The notes under the pieces are model-generated. The model was given only the letters and a program-made list of their open reading frames with translations, had not been told where the DNA came from and searched no databases. 64,000 nucleotides of DNA from Arthrobacter sp. GMC3 (GTDB taxonomy: Bacteria > Actinomycetota > Actinomycetes > Actinomycetales > Micrococcaceae). The number at the start of each line of letters is the position of its first letter. Positions within the stretch are counted from its first letter, which is position 1. The DNA lies in assembly GCF_002929305.1 (NCBI RefSeq), contig NZ_PJIO01000001.1, forward strand, positions 186,001 to 250,000, given 5' to 3'. This document shows positions 35,640 to 44,513 of this stretch, one piece after another. Made by a program: the position numbers and the translations under genes.

Positions 35640-36076
35640 TTGGGCTCGTCGTTGGGGTGATCCTCGTGGAGCTTGTCGTCGTGCTGCTTCTTCTCGTGAA
35701 GTTCCTGCTCGCGGAGTTTGGCCTCGCGGGCTTCGATGCCAGCCTGTAGCTTGCGCAGCCGCTCGGCCTCAAGTTTCTGTTCCCTCGACACCCCGAGGTT
35801 GCGCAGGAATTCTGGATCGTCGTCCGGGGCCACGGGGGCGGGTGCGCGGTGCGGTCCGGGGCGGCCAACGGAGCCGGACCGGGCGGACGCTGCGGGCGCG
35901 TAGTGGGGCCGTCCGAAGAAGAACCAGAGGATGACCCCGATGAGCGGGAGGAGCACTATCACCAGGACCCAGACAGGTTTGGGGATGCTGCGGACCTCAG
36001 ACGGCTCGCTGCGAAGGCAGTCGATGAGCCCATAGATAATGAGAACAACACCGAAGATCACTGGGATATAACGCAT
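35633..36076 (-). CDS. PLDc_N-domain membrane protein
   Basis: 147 residues: two membrane spans (about 3-19 and 36-53) joined by a short loop, in the pattern of the cardiolipin-synthase N-terminal (PLDc_N) domain (VWVLVIVLLPLIGVILWFFFGRP), then a cytosolic tail ending in a charged coiled-coil-like stretch with many Glu, Lys and His. No phospholipase catalytic domain is present. TAGAAT is 5 nt before the ATG. The stop codon is supplied by the TAGTGC repeat array. Function unknown. Confidence 0.75.
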   Translation of the reverse strand: MRYIPVIFGVVLIIYGLIDCLRSEPSEVRSIPKPVWVLVIVLLPLIGVILWFFFGRPHYAPAASARSGSVGRPGPHRAPAPVAPDDDPEFLRNLGVSREQKLEAERLRKLQAGIEAREAKLREQELHEKKQHDDKLHEDHPNDEPKH

Positions 36077-36148
36077 GCCTTATTCTACCGCCGACGGCCT
36101 AATCCCCGTTCGCGGGAGACGTTCAGCTTCACCGACTAAGCTGGAGTC

Positions 36149-36469
36149 GTGGCTTTTTTTAAATACTCCCTGATCCGCGGTGTCCTCTTTCTGGCGTTCT
36201 TTTTGATCGCCAATCTTGCGCTGCAATTCAGCCCGCTGACATCGGCGTTGATCGCGGCCTTGTGCGCCTTCCTGGTCAGCTTCATCTTCCTACGCAAGCA
36301 GCGCGACGGCGCAACCGCCGTCATTGCCGAGCGCCTGGCCCCCGACGCCACCACCACCCAGTCCACCGGTGCCCTTGCGGACGCGCAGGCCGAGGATTCG
36401 CTCATCGATTCCAACCCCGACATCCAGGTGGACGCCGACCAGATGCCAAAAACCCGCACCGCCGACTAA
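36149..36469 (+). CDS. DUF4229 membrane protein
   Basis: 106 residues with two N-terminal membrane spans (MAFFKYSLIRGVLFLAFFL, then a second to about residue 48) and a polar tail. Matches the actinobacterial DUF4229 pattern that is regularly found near menA/menE genes. GTG start, with TAAGCT 6 nt upstream (leaderless pattern) although GGAG in the spacer could also act as ribosome site. Role unknown. Confidence 0.75.
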   Translation: MAFFKYSLIRGVLFLAFFLIANLALQFSPLTSALIAALCAFLVSFIFLRKQRDGATAVIAERLAPDATTTQSTGALADAQAEDSLIDSNPDIQVDADQMPKTRTAD

Positions 36470-36478
36470 GGACCACTC

Positions 36479-37120
36479 ATGCGCTGGATGGAAACGGAGC
36501 GGACGGCCCTTGTGGATACTTTCCGCATGGCAGATCCCGAGGCGCCCACCCTGTGTGAGGGCTGGAACGTGCGCAGGCTGCTGGCCCATCTGGTGCAACG
36601 CGAACATATGCCTTGGCGCCGGCTCATGGACGTGGCGGGCAAGGCCGAGCCGGGCCACGAGAAACAGCTCAGCGCCCTGGTGGCAACGGCACAAACCACT
36701 GAAGGCTATCAGGCCCTGCTGGCTAAATTTGCTGCTGGAACAGGCGCCTTGAACCCCATGACCTGGCTGGGTGATGCCGGGCAGCTGCTGGAATACGTTG
36801 TTCATCACGAGGACGCCCGCAGGGGAGCCGGCCCCGTGGAACCCCGTGTGTTACCGGAGGCCGAGCTGACAGCACTCTTCAAGCACCTGCCGTTGATGGC
36901 TAAGTTGAGCTACCGTGCCAGCCCCGTGGGCGTAAGCGTTGCCCGCCCTGACAGCGAAGGTGTGGTGGTCCGCAAGGGTGAGAACGCCGTCGTGATCACA
37001 GCTGAGCCGGTGGAGCTGGCACTTTATCTCAGCGGCCGCCGTGCCGCGGCCGACGTCCACATCACCGGCACGGATGAGTCAGTGTCGGCGTTCACGGCGT
37101 GGGTCGGCCGCAACGGTTAG
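36479..37120 (+). CDS. TIGR03085-type metal-binding protein (DinB/maleylpyruvate isomerase fold)
   Basis: 213 residues. The N-terminal four-helix bundle contains LCEGWNVRRLLAHLVQREHMPW, with the histidine pattern of DinB/mycothiol-dependent enzymes, and a later VHHED pair. The C-terminal part has the AEPVELALYLSGRRAAADV end common to the family. These proteins are thought to be metal-binding and possibly mycothiol-linked; the reaction is not known. AAGGA precedes the start. Overlaps the menA end by 4 nt tail to tail. Confidence 0.8.
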   Translation: MRWMETERTALVDTFRMADPEAPTLCEGWNVRRLLAHLVQREHMPWRRLMDVAGKAEPGHEKQLSALVATAQTTEGYQALLAKFAAGTGALNPMTWLGDAGQLLEYVVHHEDARRGAGPVEPRVLPEAELTALFKHLPLMAKLSYRASPVGVSVARPDSEGVVVRKGENAVVITAEPVELALYLSGRRAAADVHITGTDESVSAFTAWVGRNG

Positions 37121-37995
37121 AGCGCTGTCAGCACCATGGCGGCGGCGAACAGGATGCTAAAGCCCAAGTTGATCAAGCCCGTCTGCTTCAACACCGGAAT
37201 CAAGCTTTTGCGCTGCTCTCCCTTGAGCATGATCCAGCTGGGCATGAGCATGAACGGAATCAGCAACAGCACCAGCAGGATCCACGGTTTGGTGGTCACC
37301 AGAGGCATCATGATCGCCAGAGAAAGTACAAGCATCAGGACGTAGCTGAGTCTGGCATTGCGGTCACCGAGCCGCACTGCGAGCGTCCGCTTGCCAACTT
37401 CGCTGTCGGTGGGGATGTCCCTGACATTGTTTGCCATCAGAAGTGCGACGGCGATCAGCCCGGTGGCAATGGAGCCCAGAACTGCCGCCGGGCTCACCTG
37501 ACCGGCTTGGGTGTACGTGGTGCCCAGGGTTGCCACAGGGCCAAAGAAGAAGAACACAAATACGTCTCCGAGCCCCATGTACCCGTACGGGTTTTTGCCG
37601 CCCGTGTACCCCCAGGCGGCTAGCACTGCACCGGCGCCAACTAGCAGCAGCCACCAGGCTTGGGAGAGCAGCACCAGGGCAAGGCCCGCCAGCATGGCCA
37701 ATCCAAACGCCGTGAAGGCCGCCATTTTTACGTGGGAAGGCTTCGCTACGCCGGAACCCACCAGTCGCAAGGGGCCAACCCGGACCTCGTCGGTGCCGCG
37801 GATGCCGTCGGAGTAGTCGTTGGCGTAGTTCACGCCGATCTGTAGCAACAGGGCCACCAGGGCGGCCAGGACGGCACGGCCCCAGTGAATGGCGCCGAGG
37901 TCGTAGGCCGCAGCGGTACCAATGATCACGGGGGCGACAGCCATCGGAAGTGTCCGCAGGCGGGCACCTTCAATCCATTGACCTACAGTGGCCAC
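37117..37995 (-). CDS. menA: 1,4-dihydroxy-2-naphthoate polyprenyltransferase
   Basis: UbiA-family membrane enzyme attaching the isoprenoid tail to 1,4-dihydroxy-2-naphthoate in menaquinone synthesis. The first Asp-rich motif NYANDYSDGIRG and the second loop NVRDIPTDSEVGKRT are present, with eight to nine membrane spans over 292 residues. A GTG start at 37995 is used: AGGAG lies 7 nt before it, and the family starts at ATVGQWIEGARLRTLP; the ATG 15 nt upstream contains this ribosome site. Last of the menB-menE-menA group. Confidence 0.93.
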   Translation of the reverse strand: MATVGQWIEGARLRTLPMAVAPVIIGTAAAYDLGAIHWGRAVLAALVALLLQIGVNYANDYSDGIRGTDEVRVGPLRLVGSGVAKPSHVKMAAFTAFGLAMLAGLALVLLSQAWWLLLVGAGAVLAAWGYTGGKNPYGYMGLGDVFVFFFFGPVATLGTTYTQAGQVSPAAVLGSIATGLIAVALLMANNVRDIPTDSEVGKRTLAVRLGDRNARLSYVLMLVLSLAIMMPLVTTKPWILLVLLLIPFMLMPSWIMLKGEQRKSLIPVLKQTGLINLGFSILFAAAMVLTAL

Positions 37996-38033
37996 AGCAC
38001 TACTCCTCATCTGGGGGTGAACAGGCTTGGCGC

Positions 38034-38054
38034 TCCCCAGCTCATTGCTGGGGA
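38034..38054. other. Hairpin between menE and menA
   Basis: TCCCCAGC and GCTGGGGA form an 8-bp stem with a 5-nt loop in the menE-menA gap. There is no clear T run; it may be a partial terminator or a stability element. Confidence 0.4.
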
Positions 38055-38087
38055 AGGCGCGCCTGTTTCTATTGTGCCCGTTTGTGA

Positions 38088-39254
38088 CTAGTTTGCTGGT
38101 GTCCCAGCAACTGCAGCGTCAGCCAGCAACGTCAAAATGGCTTTCCTATCAGGTTTTCCGGTCGACAGTTGCGGCAGGGCGGAGACGAACACCACAGTCT
38201 TTGGCAGCATGTGCGGCTCCAGGAAACTCGCCGCCGCAGCGCGCAAGGACTCGGGCGTGCCCGAACCCACCACCACGGCGGCCACCTGCTGGCCCCATTC
38301 GTGGGAGTCAACCGCTCCCACGTAAACCTCCCGAACCCCCTGAACCTGGTGCAGCCCGGCGACCACGGCGGCCGCGGAAATCTTCAGCCCGCCGGAAATG
38401 ATCACGTCGTCTGCACGGCCCAGCACGCGCAGGCGTCCCTCGGCGTCGAATTCGCCCAGGTCGCCGGTTTCATACCAACGCACACTCTCGCCGTCGGACT
38501 CCTCGACGCTGAACGGGTTTGCCGGTCCGCCACCAACGTAGCCGTCGGCCACCACGGGCCCGCCCAGCCAGATGCGGCCCTCGCGGATATCCACCTGCAC
38601 GCCGTCCAAGGGGACGCCGTCGTACACGGCACCGCCGCACGTCTCGCTCATGCCATAGGTGGTGATCACGTTGATGCCGGCACCGCGCGCGGCCTCAAGC
38701 AGCACCGGGCTAGCCGGGGCGCCGCCCAGCAGGATCGCGTTGAAGCGGCGCAACACCGTCAATGTCTCGGCGCTCGGGTTCGTCAGCAGGCGGGTGAGCT
38801 GGGTGGGAACCAGGGAGGTGAAGCGCATGTTGTCGGTCAGTTCCTCCGCGGCGGCGGTGAAAGCCTCCGCGGTGAATCCGTCGCTGGAGTCCATGACCCA
38901 CGGCCGGGTGCCGGCGAAAAGGGAGCGCACCAGCACCTGGAGCCCGGCCACATAGTGTGCGGGCAGGGCCAGTAGCCATTGCCCCTCGCCGCGCAGGGCC
39001 ATGGCCGTGCTGACGGAGGAGGAAGCCAGGGCGTCAACACTCAGCATGGTTCGTTTAGGCGTGCCGGTGCTGCCGGAGGTGAGTACGACGGCGGCAATCT
39101 CGGTCTCGCTGTCCTCCGACAGTCCCAGCTCGGTGCGGGAAACCAGGGTAAAAGTGGGATCGCCGCCCGGAACGGCGGGTGCCTGGATTTGGACGGCAGG
39201 GCCCTCGCCGGAGAGTGCCTCGGAAAGTGCTTTGAGCAGGGGTTCAATGTTCAC
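38088..39254 (-). CDS. menE: o-Succinylbenzoate-CoA ligase
   Basis: AMP-forming acyl-CoA ligase of the ANL superfamily acting before MenB. 388 residues, short for the superfamily, as usual for actinobacterial MenE. The AMP-binding loop LTSGSTGTPKRTML, the TYGMSETCGG motif, and the hinge/C-terminal GRADDVIISGGLKIS and STGKPDRKA (catalytic lysine) are all visible. GTG start with AGG 8 nt upstream. It follows menB by 22 nt. Confidence 0.93.
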   Translation of the reverse strand: MNIEPLLKALSEALSGEGPAVQIQAPAVPGGDPTFTLVSRTELGLSEDSETEIAAVVLTSGSTGTPKRTMLSVDALASSSVSTAMALRGEGQWLLALPAHYVAGLQVLVRSLFAGTRPWVMDSSDGFTAEAFTAAAEELTDNMRFTSLVPTQLTRLLTNPSAETLTVLRRFNAILLGGAPASPVLLEAARGAGINVITTYGMSETCGGAVYDGVPLDGVQVDIREGRIWLGGPVVADGYVGGGPANPFSVEESDGESVRWYETGDLGEFDAEGRLRVLGRADDVIISGGLKISAAAVVAGLHQVQGVREVYVGAVDSHEWGQQVAAVVVGSGTPESLRAAAASFLEPHMLPKTVVFVSALPQLSTGKPDRKAILTLLADAAVAGTPAN

Positions 39255-39276
39255 TGGGGTTACCTAAGAATGGGGA

Positions 39277-40233
39277 TTAGAAGTAGTACGGGAAGGAAGA
39301 CCAGTCGGGGTCGCGCTTTTGCAAGAACGCTTCCTTGCCCTCCACTGCCTCATCGGTCATGTAGGCCAGGCGGGTGGCTTCCCCGGCGAAGACCTGCTGG
39401 CCGGCCAGGCCGTCGTCGGCCATGTTGAAGGCAAACTTGAGCATGCGGATGGCCTGTGGAGACTGGCGGGCGATGTCCGCCGCGTATTCCAGGGCCACGT
39501 TTTCCAGTTCTGCGTGGTCCACGGCCTCGTTGACGGCACCAAGCTGAACCATATCCTCGGCGGAGTATTCGCGTGCCAGGAAGAAGATTGCGCGGGCATT
39601 TTTCTGGCCGATCTGGCGGGCCAGCAGTGCCGAGCCGTAACCGGCGTCGAAGGATCCCACCGTGGCGTCGGTTTGTTTGAATTTGCCGTGCTGGCGGGAG
39701 GCGATGGTGAGGTCTGCAACCACGTGAAGGGAGTGCCCGCCACCTGCCGCCCAGCCATTCACGACGGCGATGACCACCTTGGGCATGCTGCGCATGAGCC
39801 GCTGGACTTCCAAAATGTGCAGGCGGCCGGCTCTGGCGGGGTCGATGGTTTCGGTGGTTTCACCCTCTGCGTACTTGTAGCCGTCGCGGCCGCGGATCCG
39901 CTGGTCACCACCCGAGCAGAAGGAGTGGCCGCCGTCCTTGGGGGAGGGGCCGTTGCCGGTCAGCAGGACGGTGGCAACATCCGGGGTCATGCGGGCGTGG
40001 TCCATGGCCCGGTACAGCTCATCGACGGTGCCGGGGCGGAACGCGTTGCGCACCTCCGGACGGTTGAATGCGATGCGCACCGTGGGCAGGTCCCTTGTGA
40101 CGGCGCCGTCGGCATCCCGTTCAACCTGGCGGTGGTAGGTCATGTCGGCGAAGTTGAAACCCTCCACCACGCGCCACCTGGTGGGGTCGAAGATGTCGGA
40201 TACCTGATCGGGGAGATTTTGTTCGCTAGTCAC
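39277..40233 (-). CDS. menB: 1,4-dihydroxy-2-naphthoyl-CoA synthase
   Basis: Crotonase-fold enzyme that cyclises o-succinylbenzoyl-CoA. 318 residues, the long actinobacterial form with an insert (SGGDQRIRGRDGYKYAEG). Oxyanion-hole segments GHSFCSGGDQ and VNGWAAGGGHSLH are seen, and the tail ends in DPDWSSFPYYF. The GTG at 40233 is preferred over an upstream TTG because a perfect TATTAT box lies 7 nt before it, the leaderless pattern. First gene of the group. Confidence 0.93.
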   Translation of the reverse strand: MTSEQNLPDQVSDIFDPTRWRVVEGFNFADMTYHRQVERDADGAVTRDLPTVRIAFNRPEVRNAFRPGTVDELYRAMDHARMTPDVATVLLTGNGPSPKDGGHSFCSGGDQRIRGRDGYKYAEGETTETIDPARAGRLHILEVQRLMRSMPKVVIAVVNGWAAGGGHSLHVVADLTIASRQHGKFKQTDATVGSFDAGYGSALLARQIGQKNARAIFFLAREYSAEDMVQLGAVNEAVDHAELENVALEYAADIARQSPQAIRMLKFAFNMADDGLAGQQVFAGEATRLAYMTDEAVEGKEAFLQKRDPDWSSFPYYF

Positions 40234-40582
40234 CCTCACGATAATAGCTGGCGGGTGGTGCGTTGCCCTGCTCGCCAACTAGGGCAATTGTTACGAAAAA
40301 TGACGTGAGCGATTTTCATTTTCATTTTCATGATCGCCGGGATCGCTAGTCAACGAAGTAACCCGTACCTGATGGTTGTTCGTGACATTGTGCGCGAAAA
40401 AATCAAGATCAATCATGCACCGTTCGGACTAGGTCCTGTCCATTTGGCTAAATTTCAGCGCAGGTCTTGCGTGAATTCTTTGGAGTATGTGCCAGGTTGT
40501 CCCCCTTATAGCGTGAGGGCTGTTGCCCAACGTCTATTGGGGGTGGCGAAATTGTCAAGGCACTAGGGTTAGGTAGTTTTCT
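40234..40582. other. Intergenic region upstream of menB and the wall-protein gene
   Basis: About 350 bp without a gene. It holds the menB -10 box (40241-40246), three tandem ATTTTC hexamers (40312-40329) flanked by GCGAT/ATCGC, and TTGTCA (40552-40557) before the wall-protein start. No operator, small RNA or leader peptide could be supported. Confidence 0.5.
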
Positions 40583-41992
40583 TTGAAAAGTAGTACACGA
40601 GCAGCACGCAGTTCCTCCCGACGGGTAGGCGTCCTCACGGCGTCGACCCTTGCCGGGGCGCTGACCCTGGCCGGCTTTCTGTCCATGGTTCCAGCAGCTA
40701 ATGCCGAGGGAAGCTTTTCCTGCGCCGAATTGATGCCGGGGCTGGGAAACAGCACCGTTGCCGGCTTTGATAACAATACAAATATCTTTGTGGGCGGCAA
40801 CTTCGCCGTGAAGGGAACTGCAGCCGAGGCCGAAGGCCGCATTGTTGTTATGGGCAACGCCGATTTCAGCAAGACGGAGCAGAGCCACTACAACGTTGGC
40901 GAAGTGGGGGTTGGGTCCTGGATGGTTCCCACACCCGGGTCTGAAATGCTTCTGGTGGGCGGCAATGTGAGCAGCAATGGCACAACCATCGACGTCGGAT
41001 TCCGCACGGCCCAAGGTGGTGCCGTACGTATCAAGGGCGCCAACAATGTCCCCACGGGAAAACTGGTCACCAACGGTGGCGCCCTGACTGTTCCTGACGC
41101 CGCAGCAGTATCCGAGCACTCGGGGGTGGCCACGGCATTGATTGGAAGCTCTGCGCAGTTCTCCACATTGACGGACACTGGCGCAGTTGTTCTGGACAAA
41201 TGGTCTGTGGTGTTGCACGGTGACGGTGTGTCCTCAACACAGGTTTTCACAGTTGACGGCAGCACGCTGGGCACCTCTGCGACCAGCGTTTCCTTGCAGC
41301 TGAAGGGGGTTCCCTCTGGTGCCCGCGTGGTGGTCAACGTGACTGGTGGCCCGACGGCCGGCCTGTTCTTTAACTCTTTGCTTGATGGCGTCGGCACACC
41401 CATGGACACCGGTGCCACGGCTCCTGCCGAGTCTGCCTTTGGCGCCATCGCTGCCAATCTGGTGTGGAATTTTGAAACAGCCAGCAATGTGACGATTGGC
41501 GGCCTGGCACAGGTTCCGGGCTCCATTTTGGTCCCGACCGCCGGTGGCGTCACCGAAATATCCGCGCCTGGGACCAATGGGCGAATCTTGGTTGCAGGGG
41601 ACCTTACCCACGTGGGCAACGGCAGTGGCAGTGAAATGCACGCCTACCCGTTGATCGGGCATGAGCTGTTCGGGTGCAAGGTGCCCGGCTTGCCGACAGA
41701 AGAAGTCACCAAGCCAGAGATTAAGCCTGAGATCAAGCCGGACACGAAGCCTGAGATCAAGCCGGACACGAAGCCTGAGATCAAGCCGGAAACGACCGAA
41801 GAGCCCGTCCTTGTCATCACACCGGCGCCGTCGGCGAAAAGTTCTACCGGCTCCGCTGCAGCGGGCGATACCGGCACCGGCTTGGCGGTCACTGGCGCGA
41901 GCGCCAGCAGCGTCATGCTGTTGGGTGGTTCAGCGTTGGTGCTGCTGGGCTTGGGCGTCTTTTCGGTGTCTTCGCTGCGCCGCCGGCACTAG
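40583..41992 (+). CDS. Secreted choice-of-anchor A protein with LAVTG sortase motif
   Basis: 469 residues: an N-terminal signal peptide (basic start, hydrophobic core, cleavage after ANA near residue 41), a choice-of-anchor A domain of about 300 residues rich in beta strands, a KPEIKP/KPDTKP spacer, then LAVTG at 434-438, a hydrophobic span and RRRH. LAXTG is the motif used by actinobacterial class E sortases, so the protein is probably wall-linked. The TTG start is forced: a TAG lies in frame 9 nt upstream. No sortase gene is in the window. Ligand and role unknown. Confidence 0.8.
   Translation: MKSSTRAARSSSRRVGVLTASTLAGALTLAGFLSMVPAANAEGSFSCAELMPGLGNSTVAGFDNNTNIFVGGNFAVKGTAAEAEGRIVVMGNADFSKTEQSHYNVGEVGVGSWMVPTPGSEMLLVGGNVSSNGTTIDVGFRTAQGGAVRIKGANNVPTGKLVTNGGALTVPDAAAVSEHSGVATALIGSSAQFSTLTDTGAVVLDKWSVVLHGDGVSSTQVFTVDGSTLGTSATSVSLQLKGVPSGARVVVNVTGGPTAGLFFNSLLDGVGTPMDTGATAPAESAFGAIAANLVWNFETASNVTIGGLAQVPGSILVPTAGGVTEISAPGTNGRILVAGDLTHVGNGSGSEMHAYPLIGHELFGCKVPGLPTEEVTKPEIKPEIKPDTKPEIKPDTKPEIKPETTEEPVLVITPAPSAKSSTGSAAAGDTGTGLAVTGASASSVMLLGGSALVLLGLGVFSVSSLRRRH
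41723..41788 (+). repeat. Tandem repeats encoding the KPEIKPDT spacer
   Basis: Two exact 24-bp copies (41741-41764 and 41765-41788) preceded by an 18-bp partial copy. They encode the wall-spanning spacer and can vary in number in frame. Confidence 0.85.
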
Positions 41993-42423
41993 TTGATACA
42001 GAACTCGTTGCCTTCGGGGTCCGCCATGGTCAGCCAGGAAAATGGTCCTTGGCTGGCTTCCCACAGGAACGTGGCCCCACGGGCAATCAGCTTCTCCCGG
42101 ACCTCGGATTTGTTCTCGCCGCGCAGCCGAACATCCCAGTGAACACGGTTTTTGCCTGCTTTGGCGGTGTCGGCCAGCTGGAACAGAATTCTGGGCTGGC
42201 CGGCTCCCGCCCCGTCGCCAGCCGTGATGGCTGCGCCAATTTTCCAGACCAACGAGCCCTTGTGCAAGGTGGTTTGATCTTCTGTGGCGAGGCCCTTCTT
42301 CACCATTGACAAGATGAAGTCCGCGTCCGTAGCTTCCACCTGCCAGCCCATGGTCTGCGCCCACCAGTCGGCCTGGTCATGAGGGTGGAGGCAGTCGAGA
42401 ACAATTTGCAGTGAATACGCCAT
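41989..42423 (-). CDS. VOC-family (glyoxalase/bleomycin-resistance fold) protein
   Basis: 144 residues with the paired beta-alpha-beta-beta-beta modules of the VOC fold: SLQIVLDCLHPHDQADWWAQTMGW at the start and VHWDVRLRG...WLTMADPEGNEFCIN at the end, the latter the usual metal/acid motif. The later ATG at 42423 is chosen because the fold starts there; in-frame ATGs up to 42495 would leave almost no promoter for the divergent neighbour. Substrate unknown. Confidence 0.75.
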   Translation of the reverse strand: MAYSLQIVLDCLHPHDQADWWAQTMGWQVEATDADFILSMVKKGLATEDQTTLHKGSLVWKIGAAITAGDGAGAGQPRILFQLADTAKAGKNRVHWDVRLRGENKSEVREKLIARGATFLWEASQGPFSWLTMADPEGNEFCIN

Positions 42424-42509
42424 GGAGAAAGTCTGCCGTGGCTGTCGCTGGCCGTCCAGTACTTTCATTGTGCGCATAATGAAAGCCACCATCAACTATG
42501 GTTTTGTCT

Positions 42510-43118
42510 ATGACAGCCATTGCACCCGTAACTCTGCGCGGAAAATACGTCACCCTCGAGCCCTTGAGTATGGACCACCACGACGGACTGGTGGCGGCAG
42601 CCTCCGACGGCGAGCTGTGGAACCTTTGGTACACGGCCGTGCCCAGACCAGAGGGTATGCGCGCCGAGATCGAACGCCGCCTTGCCGCGCAGGACGCAGG
42701 GACTGAGCTGTCCTTCACCACACGAAAGAACGACCCTGAGACCGGGGAGCCTGGCCAAATCATTGGCCTGACCAGCTACTACGCCATTGACCTTTCTGTG
42801 CCGCGGCTCGCCATTGGAGCAACGTGGAACGCTGCCAGTTCACAAGGTTCGGGGACAAACCCGGACAGCAAAAGGCTGCTGCTTTCACATGCCTTCGAGA
42901 CGCTTGGCTGCGAGGCCGTGGACTTCCACACGCACTGGATGAACTCTCAGTCACGCGAGGCGATCGCCCGCCTGGGCGCCAAGCAGGACGGCGTGCTGCG
43001 TGCGCACCGCCGCATGCCGGACGGCTCGCTTCGCGACACCGTGGTCTTCTCGATCATTGCCTCCGAGTGGCCCCAGGTCCGCAGCGGGCTGGACTTCCGG
43101 CTCGCCAAAAAGCGTTGA
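42510..43118 (+). CDS. GNAT-family N-acetyltransferase
   Basis: RimJ/RimL-like acyltransferase of about 202 residues, starting VTLRGKYVTLEPLSMDHHDGL and containing the IGATWNAASSQGSGTNPDSKRLLLSHAFE region that takes the acetyl-CoA pyrophosphate-loop position, then MNSQSREAIARLGAKQDGVL. The ATG at 42510 is chosen over 42498 because TATGGT lies exactly 7 nt before it (leaderless pattern). It is followed by the phosphatase gene after 1 nt. Substrate unknown. Confidence 0.82.
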   Translation: MTAIAPVTLRGKYVTLEPLSMDHHDGLVAAASDGELWNLWYTAVPRPEGMRAEIERRLAAQDAGTELSFTTRKNDPETGEPGQIIGLTSYYAIDLSVPRLAIGATWNAASSQGSGTNPDSKRLLLSHAFETLGCEAVDFHTHWMNSQSREAIARLGAKQDGVLRAHRRMPDGSLRDTVVFSIIASEWPQVRSGLDFRLAKKR

Positions 43119-43119
43119 T

Positions 43120-43842
43120 ATGAGTGCGCCCGAATGGGACGGCGCGGTCAATGCCCGCCGTCTGGCGGGGGACATCTACCGGATGGGCCGTAGCGAGTGG
43201 CTGACCGAACGTGGCTGGGATCAGCTCTACCACGACGGCGTGCGGACAGTCATCGACCTCCGGAACCCGGGGGAACGCAAGCGCAGGCCAACGGACCCGG
43301 TGGTGGGTGAGGGCGCAATGGCGAGGTTCGCCGTGGTCCATTCACCGACCGAAGACCCCGAAAGTCCCGAATACCAGGCACTTTTCCACCCGTACATGAA
43401 TCATCCACGCCTGTATGCGGACATTGTGCGGCTTTTCCCGGCGCAGGTGGCGGCCGTTTTCAAGGAATTGGCGGCGGCGCAGGGGGCCGTGGTGATTCAC
43501 TGCTCGGCCGGGCGGGACAGAACCGGGCTGATCGCCTCACTGCTGCTCGCTCTGCTGGGACAGACTGAACGCGTTGCACGGGAGGATGAGTTGGCGGCTC
43601 GTGGGATCAATAGCTGGCATCTGGTGGCGCCCGTCAAGCACCCCTATGAGCGGTACTTGGACGACGAGGAACTGGCCGACGTGGTGTCGGACCGGGGCAG
43701 GGCGGTTGCCGAATTTGTTGGTGGGCTCGATGTGCGGGCGTTTCTGCTGGCCAACGGGGTGGACGCTGCGGAGATTGACGCCGTCGTGGAGAGGTGCCGT
43801 CCGGCAAGCGAGGCTGTTCCGGCGCGTCAGGAACGCGGCTAA
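43120..43842 (+). CDS. Tyrosine-protein-phosphatase-like protein
   Basis: 240 residues, with the dual-specificity phosphatase P-loop HCSAGRDRTG near residue 127 (Cys nucleophile, Arg) and the upstream VIDLRNPGE segment. Belongs to the SIW14/PtpB-like group of bacterial phosphatases. The ATG lies one base after the GNAT stop; a longer frame running back into that gene is rejected. Overlaps the converging GtrA gene by 4 nt. Substrate (protein or phosphoinositide-like) not predictable. Confidence 0.85.
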   Translation: MSAPEWDGAVNARRLAGDIYRMGRSEWLTERGWDQLYHDGVRTVIDLRNPGERKRRPTDPVVGEGAMARFAVVHSPTEDPESPEYQALFHPYMNHPRLYADIVRLFPAQVAAVFKELAAAQGAVVIHCSAGRDRTGLIASLLLALLGQTERVAREDELAARGINSWHLVAPVKHPYERYLDDEELADVVSDRGRAVAEFVGGLDVRAFLLANGVDAAEIDAVVERCRPASEAVPARQERG

Positions 43843-44351
43843 GCCGAGCCCGGGCCTGCCAGTCCCACGGGTTCGGGTGTGTCGATGTCCGCCAGTTCAA
43901 CGGTGAACACAAAGTATCTGTACGCCAGGTAGCGGAAGATGGTGGCAAGGACTAGGCCCACCACGCCGCCAGCAATGAAGTCGGCGCTGAAGGAGGTGAA
44001 TCCCAGGACATAGCGGGAGACAAACTGGCAGGCAACAACAATGCCTAAGCCCAGACCGTTCATGAGAAGGAACTGCGAGAATTCCTTCCAGACATGGTCG
44101 GAGCGGCGGTGCCGGAACGTCCAGTAGCGGTTGGCGAACCAGGCAAAAATGGTTGCCACTGCCGTGGAGACCACTCGGGCTTTGATGGTGCTCCCGGACA
44201 TTGGACCGTGCCACAGCCACGCATAGAGGCCATTGTCGATCAACCAGCCCGTGCCGCCCACCAGGCCAAACTTCAGCACTTCCCGCCAGAGGAGAAGAAT
44301 CATGGCCTGCATCTTGCCGAACACTTTGGTTTGCCCTTCCTGCGAGGGCAC
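43839..44351 (-). CDS. GtrA-family membrane protein
   Basis: 170 residues with four membrane spans and the GtrA signature: FGLVGGTGWLIDNGLYAWL at the first span and ANRYWTFRHRR after the second; the end has RYLAYRYFVF. Family members help flip or present polyprenyl-linked sugars for wall polysaccharides. GTG start at 44351 is uncertain: ATGs at 44312 and 44303 would still leave the first span intact. No glycosyltransferase lies next to it here. Confidence 0.85.
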   Translation of the reverse strand: MPSQEGQTKVFGKMQAMILLLWREVLKFGLVGGTGWLIDNGLYAWLWHGPMSGSTIKARVVSTAVATIFAWFANRYWTFRHRRSDHVWKEFSQFLLMNGLGLGIVVACQFVSRYVLGFTSFSADFIAGGVVGLVLATIFRYLAYRYFVFTVELADIDTPEPVGLAGPGSA

Positions 44352-44513
44352 CCTGCTCTCGCAATCACGCTAACCGGTTTTGCTGGGAGCGTTCTGGGCT
44401 TTCCAACCGGGTGGTCTGTGGTTGCCGGTCCCAACCGGGCACGGTTACGGTGGAAGTATCAGCACCAATGTCAGTTGCAGCCACCATGAGAAGAATCCCG
44501 GGCAGAGCCATCC

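Noticed and set aside
40312..40329. Three tandem ATTTTC hexamers resembling half-sites of Zur-type metal regulators
   Set aside because: They are direct, not inverted, repeats and neither neighbour is a zinc gene; probably simple-sequence noise.
41723..41788. Short tandem repeats as a CRISPR-like array
   Set aside because: They are in-frame coding repeats with no spacers; no cas gene is present.
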